NCBI GenBank assembly: GCA_003265975.1
Contig: QFBU01000087.1
Location: 1-5,127, forward strand
Direction of reading: 5' to 3'
DNA from: Candidatus Marinamargulisbacteria bacterium SCGC AAA071-K20
GTDB taxonomy: Bacteria > Margulisbacteria > Marinamargulisbacteria > GCA-2716485 > AAA071-K20
DNA: 5,127 nt
Part shown: piece by piece, positions 1-5,126 of the stretch
How positions within the stretch are numbered: position 1 is the stretch's first letter
Layout: each line of letters starts with the position of its first letter
Position numbers and translations under genes: made by a program
The notes under the pieces: model-generated
Database searches by the model: none
What the model was told of the DNA's origin: nothing
Seen by the model: only the letters and a program-made list of their open reading frames with translations

Positions 1-83
1 TTTACCGCCTCCTGGACAACTTTTTCTCTGTTGATTTTTTACCGGACACTAGTGAGTATTCTTACTGTTGATTCCAGACTTGA

Positions 84-383
84 GACTCCTTTTTTGAGAA
101 CAAGAATGGTTTTTCTATACCATTTTGCACTTTAAAGTTTATTTTTTTAGAAAAATGGAGACTAGGAACTTATCGAGAAAAAGTTGAAAAGCTACTTAAA
201 AATAACGATTTTTATAATCTATCGTTCAGACTTGAGCTTGGAACGGCACCGATTAAAATGAGTCGAAGTTCTTTTTTGCTCATCCTCAAAAAAAATCTTG
301 AGACAGAAGACAAATATCAGTTGAACTTTATTTTTAACCAAGCCTTAAAAAACAATAAACCCATGATTAAATCTGAAGAGTGA
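84..383 (+). pseudogene. Unidentified open segment, probable 3' remnant of a gene
   Basis: I do not recognise this product. The frame is open for 99 codons from 84 and ends in TGA at 381-383. It has no ATG until 258, which would leave only a 41-residue product and has no good ribosome binding site. The same frame is also open from 3 to 68 and is interrupted only by TGA at 69-71 and TGA at 81-83, so the whole of 3-383 could be one reading frame broken by two stops. The middle part is charged and looks protein-like, for example TYREKVEKLLKNNDFYNL followed by a basic stretch and a Lys-rich C terminus ending in KSEE. Frame 1 is also open from 1 to 132, so the 5' part is ambiguous. Seen: the open frame and stops. 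Inferred: a decayed gene whose start lies outside the window. A chance open frame in AT-rich DNA is a real alternative. Confidence 0.3.
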
Positions 384-398
384 ACACTACAAAACCTC

Positions 399-734
399 TT
401 AGACCCATGTATTCTTGAATTTTATACCTAACCCAATGAATACTCCACCAGTACGGTACGCATCCACCCAAGTTTTTTCACCTTCGTTAATGCCTCCTCA
501 TTTAAAAAGGCTACAGAATATTCATAAAAGTCACGGTCAAGCCTCTATGGTCTATGATTTGAGTAAAGACTTTGAGCTCTATTTCTCGTATTTGATGTGC
601 CACTGCACTAGATGATCCAACAGAAGAGCTGCTGTAGCGTCTGAACTTCAGGCGGTTTGTTGATCACCCGGGCTGGCTCTATAGCTTACGACTATCCTTC
701 CTGCCGATTTACCTGCTGTTGTTGTTGTTAACAT
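399..734 (-). pseudogene. Unidentified minus-strand gene remnant, frame-disrupted
   Basis: On the minus strand an ATG at 734-732 is preceded by AGGGG (743-739) with a four-base spacer. It opens a frame beginning MLTTTTAGKSAGRIVV that stops at TGA 650-648. Protein-like pieces continue in other frames. One runs 663-514 (50 codons, contains AVAHQIREIELKVF), one 544-431 (38 codons, contains DRDFYEYSVAFLNEEAL) and one 497-402 (32 codons, contains GEKTWVDAYRTGGVFIGL), with a final TAA at 401-399. Joined, they would give a product of roughly 110 residues. I do not recognise the family. The end lies 15 bp from the stop of the convergent plus-strand remnant, a normal gene-to-gene spacing, which favours a real former gene. 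The plus strand is also open over 415-615, so chance cannot be excluded. The locus is notably GC-rich (about 51% over 641-720) compared with the spacer beside it. Confidence 0.35.
718..729. repeat. Short GTT tandem repeat (four copies)
   Basis: Four perfect GTT units stand in a row. On the minus strand they encode the Thr run (four Thr codons) at the beginning of the putative remnant that starts at 734. Such a short run could vary in length but has no demonstrated role. Confidence 0.6.
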
Positions 735-880
735 TATTCCCCTAAATCCATTATCAACTAAAAAATCAATATAATAATCATTATTTGATATTAATTTACA
801 TTAAATTTTATTATAACTTTCTATTTTTACAAGTTTCTGTAAAGTGCTTAGTTAATTACGCTCGTTTGTGCCTATACGAA
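735..880. other. Very AT-rich divergent intergenic spacer
   Basis: This spacer lies between the minus-strand remnant starting at 734 and the tig promoter region. Bases 761-840 contain only about 10 G or C in 80. It has many TATAAT-like strings on both strands, for example ATTATA at 810-815, which reads TATAAT on the minus strand. With this composition individual matches mean little, and no -35 partner at good spacing was found for that one. Apart from the dyad at 826-843, no coding or RNA feature is visible. Confidence 0.6.
826..843. promoter_or_regulatory. Dyad TTTACA-N6-TGTAAA, possible operator or small hairpin
   Basis: TTTACA (826-831) and TGTAAA (838-843) are perfect inverted repeats around the six bases AGTTTC. 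The outer bases T825 and G844 could add a wobble pair if transcribed. The site lies about 38 bp upstream of the proposed tig -35 element, in the spacer shared with the divergent remnant, which is where an operator might sit. I cannot match it to a known regulator. It is not the CIRCE heat-shock element. In DNA this AT-rich a six-base dyad can arise by chance. Confidence 0.25.
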
Positions 881-909
881 TTGCCATTTTTTTTATTTCC
901 AGGTACACT
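881..909 (+). promoter_or_regulatory. Candidate housekeeping promoter for tig
   Basis: TTGCCA (881-886) matches five of six bases of the sigma-70 type -35 consensus. TACACT (904-909) matches four of six bases of the -10 consensus, and the spacer is the optimal 17 bp. Transcription would start near 916, giving a leader of about 50 nt before the tig ATG at 966. This is the best-spaced pair upstream of the cluster. It is a prediction from consensus only. Confidence 0.45.
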
Positions 910-954
910 TCTTTCTTTAATGGGGGCACAATACAACTTAACCCACACTAACTC

Positions 955-960
955 GGAGGA
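955..960 (+). promoter_or_regulatory. Shine-Dalgarno sequence of tig
   Basis: GGAGGA lies five bases before the ATG at 966. It is the strongest ribosome binding site in the window and fixes the tig start. Confidence 0.8.
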
Positions 961-965
961 ATAAC

Positions 966-2258
966 ATGAAGGTTTTAAAAAATAAACGAAGTGGACATAC
1001 AGTATCTTTAGAAGTAGAAGTGTCACTAGATATGGTGAAAACGTGCACGGATGTAGCATTCAAAGACTTGGTAAAAGAAGCAAATATTCCTGGATTCAGA
1101 AAAGGAAAAGTACCAAGAAAAGTATTTGAAAAGAATTATGGAACAGCCATGTTGCTGCAAGAAGGCGTTACAGAAGCTGTTAACCGAACTTATACTGAAG
1201 CGATTAAAGAACTTGATCTTGAAGTGGTTGATTACCCAAAAAACCTTAATGTGGAAAAATATGAAGAAGGTCAGCCAGTAAAATTCACTTGTGAAGTAGA
1301 CGTTAAACCTGAAATTAAATTAGGTAAATACAAAGGGCTTAAAGCCAAAAAGAAATCTACTGACATTGAGGCGTCTAAAATAGACGAGCACATTAATCAG
1401 CTAAGAGAGCATTACGCTGAGTACACTGAAGTAGAGCGTGCATGCAAGAACAATGACATTGTTAAACTTAACATGTCTGCAAGCATTGACTCCGTAAACT
1501 ATGCGTCTTGGACTAGAAAAGGACTATCATTAAAATTAGGTCTGTCTCAGTATAGTGAGGCTTTTGATACAGAAATTACTGGTCTTAAAAAAGGAGACTC
1601 CAAAGAGTTTGATATTACTTATGCTGACGACTATCAAACAGCAGATGTTCAAGGAAAAAGTGTACATTTCACTATTGAAGTTTTAGAAACTCAAGAAAAA
1701 CACCTCCCAGTTTTAGACGATCCTTTTGCCGCTAAGGTGTCTCCTTACAAAAGTGTTACTGAGCTAAAAGAGAACATTGAAAGTAATATGAAAGAACAAA
1801 TTGTTAAGGAAAGTGATGAAAAGTTAAAATCTGAACTAATTACTCAAATTATCGATAGTAGTCAAATGGATATTCCTGAAGGAATGATTAAATTTGAAAT
1901 TGATGCTGATATTAAACAATATGAGTCTCAACTTCAACAATCTAAGTCAACGCTAGAGCATTACCTAAAAATGGTTAATCAGTCTATGGACCAATTCAGA
2001 GAAACTCTTAAAGAAGGCGCCCTTAAGCGAATTCAAGGTGACCTTGTAGTAGAAGCTTTAATTGAAAGCGAAAAGATTGATGCTTCAGACGATGACTTAA
2101 AGTCAGAAATCAGAAAATTAGTTCCAACAGCTGACACAGATAAAAAAGTTGAAGAAGAAATGAAGAAAATTAATCTTGATGGATTCAGAAACTTAATTAA
2201 AAGACGAAAAGCAGTTGAATTTGTTGAAGAAAAAGCTAAAATTGAAATTGAAAAATAG
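966..2258 (+). CDS. tig: Trigger factor, ribosome-associated chaperone
   Basis: Trigger factor binds the ribosome near the exit tunnel and shields nascent chains; it acts in the cytosol. The product has 430 residues, close to the 432 of Escherichia coli, and starts at an ATG with GGAGGA five bases upstream. The ribosome-binding domain covers about residues 1-110 and carries the signature GFRKGKVP at 43-50, at the same positions as in E. coli. Residues about 150-245 correspond to the FKBP-like prolyl isomerase domain. Its hydrophobic active-site segment is divergent: the usual IPGFE-type stretch is replaced by SEAFD (197-201), so isomerase activity is uncertain. Residues about 250-430 form the helical, Lys/Glu-rich C-terminal chaperone arms. 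The gene leads the tig-clpP-clpX cluster, linking folding of new proteins to their degradation. It ends in TAG. The identification is firm; loss of isomerase activity is only inferred. Confidence 0.97.
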   Translation: MKVLKNKRSGHTVSLEVEVSLDMVKTCTDVAFKDLVKEANIPGFRKGKVPRKVFEKNYGTAMLLQEGVTEAVNRTYTEAIKELDLEVVDYPKNLNVEKYEEGQPVKFTCEVDVKPEIKLGKYKGLKAKKKSTDIEASKIDEHINQLREHYAEYTEVERACKNNDIVKLNMSASIDSVNYASWTRKGLSLKLGLSQYSEAFDTEITGLKKGDSKEFDITYADDYQTADVQGKSVHFTIEVLETQEKHLPVLDDPFAAKVSPYKSVTELKENIESNMKEQIVKESDEKLKSELITQIIDSSQMDIPEGMIKFEIDADIKQYESQLQQSKSTLEHYLKMVNQSMDQFRETLKEGALKRIQGDLVVEALIESEKIDASDDDLKSEIRKLVPTADTDKKVEEEMKKINLDGFRNLIKRRKAVEFVEEKAKIEIEK

Positions 2259-2272
2259 ATCATAAATGATCT
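2257..2272 (+). repeat. Perfect inverted repeat overlapping the tig stop codon
   Basis: AGATCAT (2257-2263) and ATGATCT (2266-2272) are perfect inverted repeats separated by AA. In RNA this would form a six-base-pair stem with a TAAA loop. The first arm includes the last two bases of the tig TAG. No T-run follows, so it does not look like an intrinsic terminator. It might mark an RNA end or processing point between tig and clpP, or be chance. Confidence 0.4.
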
Positions 2273-2280
2273 TGTACGGT

Positions 2281-2308
2281 TTGGTATGAAAACGCCGTAG
2301 TGTAGAAT
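2281..2308 (+). promoter_or_regulatory. Candidate internal promoter for clpP-clpX
   Basis: TTGGTA (2281-2286, four of six consensus bases) and TAGAAT (2303-2308, five of six) are separated by 16 bp inside the 85 bp tig-clpP gap. A start near 2315 would give a leader of about 29 nt before clpP. This would let clpP-clpX be expressed independently of tig. No CIRCE-type heat-shock operator is visible here. Confidence 0.4.
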
Positions 2309-2343
2309 AAGACTATAAATATATTTAAAGGGAGCGAGTAATT

Positions 2344-2937
2344 ATGCCATTAGTGCCCATGGTTGTAGAACAAACAGGAAGAGGAGAACGGTCTTACGAC
2401 ATCTATTCTCGATTACTTAAGGAACGAATTATCTTTTTACACGATGGTGTAGATGACAATGTTGCTAATCTTATTATTTCTCAAATGCTTTTTTTAGAGG
2501 CTGAAGATTCTGAAAGAGATATTTACTTATACATTAATAGTCCTGGTGGCGTTGTAACTGCCGGAATGGCCATTTATGACACGATGCAATTTATTAAGTC
2601 TAAGGTGTCTACTATTTGTATGGGCCAAGCCGCTTCAATGGGTGCTTTTTTATTAGCCGCAGGAGAGAAAGGTAAACGATTCTCATTACCTAACGCACGA
2701 ATAATGATTCATCAACCTCTTGGTGGCGCTCAAGGGCAAGCTACTGACATTGAAATTCAAACAAAAGAAATTTTGAGAATTAAACGTGTTCTTAATGAAA
2801 TTTTATCTGAACGAACGGGTCAAAAGTTTGACACTATTCAAAGTGATACAGACAGAGACTTTTTTATGTCTGCAGCTGAAGCTGTAGAATACGGTCTTAT
2901 AGACGAAGTCATTTCGTCACCATTGGAGAAAAAATAA
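2344..2937 (+). CDS. clpP: ATP-dependent Clp protease proteolytic subunit ClpP
   Basis: ClpP is the cytosolic serine protease that assembles into two stacked heptameric rings and degrades proteins threaded in by ClpX or a related ATPase. The product has 197 residues. The catalytic triad is complete: Ser98 in GQAASMGA, His123 in MIHQP, and Asp172 in DRDFFMSA. The INSPGG motif at 64-69 forms the oxyanion region. The N terminus (MPLVPMVVEQTGRGERSYD) is the typical axial-loop sequence and starts almost directly with the mature protein, so there is little or no propeptide. The start is supported by GGGAG at 2330-2334, nine bases before the ATG. It is followed after three bases by clpX, its usual partner. 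It could be read from tig or from the promoter-like pair in the gap upstream. There is no sign of truncation or inactivation. Confidence 0.98.
   Translation: MPLVPMVVEQTGRGERSYDIYSRLLKERIIFLHDGVDDNVANLIISQMLFLEAEDSERDIYLYINSPGGVVTAGMAIYDTMQFIKSKVSTICMGQAASMGAFLLAAGEKGKRFSLPNARIMIHQPLGGAQGQATDIEIQTKEILRIKRVLNEILSERTGQKFDTIQSDTDRDFFMSAAEAVEYGLIDEVISSPLEKK
2925..2930 (+). promoter_or_regulatory. clpX ribosome binding site inside the clpP 3' end
   Basis: GGAGAA lies within the final codons of clpP, ten bases before the clpX ATG at 2941. Ribosomes finishing clpP would clear and expose it, so the spacing implies translational coupling of protease and unfoldase. Confidence 0.6.
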
Positions 2938-2940
2938 ACC

Positions 2941-4254
2941 ATGTCTGAAAATCACGAATTAAAGTCTTGCTCATTTTGTAAAAAACCCCAACATTTAGTT
3001 ACCAAGCTAGTGGTTGGTCAAGATCTTAATATTTGTGACGAATGTGTTGCTGCCTGTAATGACATTTTAAATCTTGAGACTCAACAAGAAGCAGGTATTA
3101 CAGAATCAGCAGTTTCACCGCTTCCTGAAGACGTTAAAGACCTACCTAAGCCTAAAGAAATAAACGACTATTTGGACGACTATATAATTGGGCAAGCTTA
3201 TGCCAAGCGAGTTATTTCAGTGGCTGTGTATAATCATTACAAACGTTTAAACGCAGAAATAGATGTTGATGCTACAGAACTTCAAAAAAGCAATGTCTTA
3301 CTACTTGGGTCTACAGGTACCGGTAAAACGCTTTTTGCACAAACATTGGCAAAACTACTAAATGTACCTTTTGCAATTGCTGACGCTACAACACTTACCG
3401 AATCTGGCTATGTAGGAGAAGATGTTGAAAGTACCCTATTTAGATTATTACAAGTTGCCGGAAATGACGTTGAAAAAGCACAGAAGGGGATTGTATACAT
3501 TGACGAAATTGACAAAATTTCTCGTAAGTCTGAAAACCCATCTATTACTAGAGACGTGTCTGGAGAAGGGGTTCAACAAGCCTTATTAAAAATGTTAGAG
3601 GGTACTAAAGTAAATATCCCTAAAAAAGGTGGACGAAAAAATCCACAATCAGACTTTATCACCGTAGATACTACTAATATTTTATTTATTTGTGGTGGCG
3701 CATTTCAAGGAATAGAGCCAATTATTCAAAGCCGATTAAACAAAAACAAAATGGGTTTTGTTAGTAACGAAACAGATTCAAAAGTTGAAGACGATAATAT
3801 TTTTGAATTTGTTCAACAAGAAGACTTATTAAAGTTTGGAATTATTCCAGAACTTATTGGACGACTCCCTATTGTTGCGCCTTTAAATAATTTAGACGAA
3901 CACGCACTTGTTAGGATACTTAAAGAGCCTAAAAATGCCATAACTAAACAATATAAACGACTATTAAAAATGGATGATGTTGCCCTAAGTTTTGACGATG
4001 CTGCTTTAAAACAGATCGCTAAAATAGCTCACCTCAAAACAGTTGGTGCCAGAGCCCTTCGATCTATTATGGAAGACATCATGTTAGATTATATGTACGA
4101 AGCACCTACTGATAATAAAAAGACACTTACCATTGGCTTAAAAGACATCGACACCTATGTTAAAGCCAAACTACCTAAAGACCTTCAACTGCGTCTAAAG
4201 GAAGACAATAAAGCGTCAAAGTCGTCTGCTAAATCTCAGAAAAAAGCAGCTTAA
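2941..4254 (+). CDS. clpX: ATP-dependent unfoldase ClpX, Clp protease regulatory subunit
   Basis: ClpX is a hexameric AAA+ unfoldase that recognises tagged substrates and feeds them to ClpP. The product has 437 residues. The N-terminal zinc-binding domain has Cys10, Cys13, Cys32 and Cys35. Walker A is GSTGTGKT (123-130); the Pro usual at the second position is Ser. The pore-1 loop GYVG is at 156-159. Walker B is GIVYIDEID (183-191) with Asp188 and Glu189. The pore-2 region RDVSGEGVQQ is at 204-213. The ClpP-docking loop tripeptide is MGF (271-273), a variant of the common IGF. The arginine finger in IGRLP is Arg308 and the sensor-2 Arg in VGARAL is Arg371. The C terminus is a Lys- and Ser-rich tail of about 20 residues. 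The gene starts three bases after the clpP stop and has its binding site inside clpP, so the two are surely one operon. All residues needed for function are present. Confidence 0.98.
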   Translation: MSENHELKSCSFCKKPQHLVTKLVVGQDLNICDECVAACNDILNLETQQEAGITESAVSPLPEDVKDLPKPKEINDYLDDYIIGQAYAKRVISVAVYNHYKRLNAEIDVDATELQKSNVLLLGSTGTGKTLFAQTLAKLLNVPFAIADATTLTESGYVGEDVESTLFRLLQVAGNDVEKAQKGIVYIDEIDKISRKSENPSITRDVSGEGVQQALLKMLEGTKVNIPKKGGRKNPQSDFITVDTTNILFICGGAFQGIEPIIQSRLNKNKMGFVSNETDSKVEDDNIFEFVQQEDLLKFGIIPELIGRLPIVAPLNNLDEHALVRILKEPKNAITKQYKRLLKMDDVALSFDDAALKQIAKIAHLKTVGARALRSIMEDIMLDYMYEAPTDNKKTLTIGLKDIDTYVKAKLPKDLQLRLKEDNKASKSSAKSQKKAA

Positions 4255-4266
4255 GAATTTAAAGCG

Positions 4267-4294
4267 TTTAAGTATTAAGTCAAAAACACTTAAA
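4267..4294 (+). repeat. Inverted repeat abutting the start of the downstream gene
   Basis: TTTAAGT (4267-4273) and ACTTAAA (4288-4294) are perfect inverted repeats with a 14-base loop. The second arm ends one base before the ATG at 4296. A second copy of TTAAGT lies in the loop (4275-4280) and could pair with the same arm instead. If folded in RNA, the structure would occupy the place where a Shine-Dalgarno sequence should be. Stems this AT-rich are weak, and there is no T-run typical of a terminator. Confidence 0.35.
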
Positions 4295-4295
4295 A

Positions 4296-4916
4296 ATGAC
4301 GACTACATCCACTTTTCTACATACCAGTTTAGACACTAGCACTGAGAATATGCAGTTTGACGATATGCTTTTGGAAAAGGTAAAACAAGACTCCAGTAAG
4401 CGTTACTTTAGGTTTTATACCTGGAAAAACCCTGGAATTACTTATTCATATAATAAAACTATTCCTGATGACCTCCTCAGTATAGATAAGTCAAAACGAG
4501 TTACAGGTGGGGGTGTGGTATTTCATTCGCCTGGTGACATTGTGTTTAGTATTACGGCTCGCTTAGACGACCCATATTTTCCTAAACGATTTAAAGATAA
4601 AATTTGTTTTGTGTCTAAAAAATTAAGTTCAATTATACAAGACGCTGCTGGTATCAACTTAGGTCAGTCAGAAGAAGAATCAGAAAACAACATACTTTTT
4701 TGTAACTCATACCCTAACCCTTACGAGAAGTATTATAAGTCTCAAAAAGTTCTGGCATTTGCTCAACGTCGTCTACGAGATACGTTTATTGTTCAGGGAC
4801 TTATTCATACGCAATCTACACATGACTATTTTGGATCACACGCTACCTATTCTAAGTATTTTACGAAGGGACTTCAACAGACCTTAGACCTGTCTATTTT
4901 TTCTCAAGCTCTGTAA
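4296..4916 (+). CDS. Lipoate-protein ligase / octanoyltransferase family protein (LplA/LipM-like)
   Basis: This 206-residue protein belongs to the biotin/lipoate transferase fold, whose members attach lipoate or octanoate to lysines of 2-oxoacid dehydrogenase and glycine cleavage proteins. Seen: NMQFDDMLLE (18-27), a version of the family's NxxxDxxLL helix; FRFYTWKNPGITYSY (38-52); the core VTGGGVVFH (69-77), the family's TGG-A-x-x-H motif; and KVLAFAQRR (151-159), matching KVAGSAQ-type motifs with the substrate-contacting Lys151. Cys136 lies eight residues before Glu144, in a C-x3-P-x2-YE-x6-KV pattern. From memory this matches the acyl-cysteine site of LipM octanoyltransferases, which would favour acyl transfer over ATP-dependent ligation. 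Odd points: the usual Gly-Ser of the KVxGSAQ motif is Ala-Phe, and the usual His of a later HG motif is Gln167. There is no C-terminal accessory domain. An in-frame TAA at 4269 rules out a longer start, and no Shine-Dalgarno sequence is evident. It probably shares the clpX transcript. The family is sure, the exact reaction is not. Confidence 0.8.
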   Translation: MTTTSTFLHTSLDTSTENMQFDDMLLEKVKQDSSKRYFRFYTWKNPGITYSYNKTIPDDLLSIDKSKRVTGGGVVFHSPGDIVFSITARLDDPYFPKRFKDKICFVSKKLSSIIQDAAGINLGQSEEESENNILFCNSYPNPYEKYYKSQKVLAFAQRRLRDTFIVQGLIHTQSTHDYFGSHATYSKYFTKGLQQTLDLSIFSQAL

Positions 4917-5126
4917 TATTTATAAAGTTAGAATAAAGATTATTTTTAAATTCTGAATAGTAAATTTTATATAGTTTCACTGCATTTGTAAAAATAAAAT
5001 AACTAGCCCCCAAACAAAAAATACTTGAATATCTTAATGCGATTTCTGTATAACTAAAATTAAGTCCGCTTTAATTGAGTCCATGGCATATTCAAATCCT
5101 CTGATATAGGCTTTTCCTGCCACGCT
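4894..5126 (-). pseudogene. Glycosyltransferase family 2-like remnant, cut by the window edge
   Basis: The minus strand is open from the window edge (5126) for 30 codons to TAA at 5036-5034. It contains AGKAYIRGFEYAMDSIKADLILVI, read as AGKAYIRGFEYA then MDSIKADLILVI. This resembles the GT2 (polyprenol-phosphate mannose/glucose transferase) segment that leads into the metal-binding D-x-D motif. The motif itself is absent: the frame ends in QKSH and a stop. A second minus-strand frame is open from 5070 to 4897 (58 codons, TAG at 4896-4894). It has a hydrophobic run (SSIFCLGASYFIFTNAV) followed by basic and aromatic residues, like a membrane anchor at the end of such enzymes, and overlaps the end of the lipoyl-family gene by 23 bases. 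Inferred: a decayed gene with an internal deletion and frameshift. The GT2 match rests on a short segment recalled by eye. Confidence 0.4.

Noticed and set aside
415..615. Plus-strand open frame of 66 codons starting at TTG
   Set aside because: It has no ribosome binding site and an odd composition, and the minus strand of the same stretch fits a gene with a proper start at 734. Not called as a gene.
785..817. TTGATA and TATAAC as an alternative tig promoter
   Set aside because: The spacing is 21 bp, and the surrounding DNA is so AT-rich that such matches are expected by chance. The 881-909 pair is better spaced.
826..900. CIRCE heat-shock operator upstream of tig (AAGTGCTTAG near 843)
   Set aside because: Only a partial half-site resemblance is present, with no matching inverted half at nine bases.
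856..1059. Minus-strand open frame across the tig start
   Set aside because: It overlaps the tig promoter, leader and first codons on the opposite strand and has no protein-family features; a shadow frame.
2033..2263. Minus-strand open frame inside the tig 3' end
   Set aside because: It is an antisense shadow of a Lys/Glu-rich coding region, giving a Ser/Phe-rich meaningless product.
2316..2327. Palindrome TAAATATATTTA before clpP
   Set aside because: It is made only of A and T in an AT-rich leader and is too uninformative to call a site.
4917..4960. Possible terminator after the lipoyl-family gene (TTAGAAT / ATTCTGA)
   Set aside because: The stem is weak, has a wobble pair and a long loop, and is not followed by a T-run.
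5085..5105. TTCAAATCC resembling a tRNA T-loop
   Set aside because: No pairing T-stem, acceptor stem or anticodon arm is present around it, and it falls inside the glycosyltransferase-like frame.
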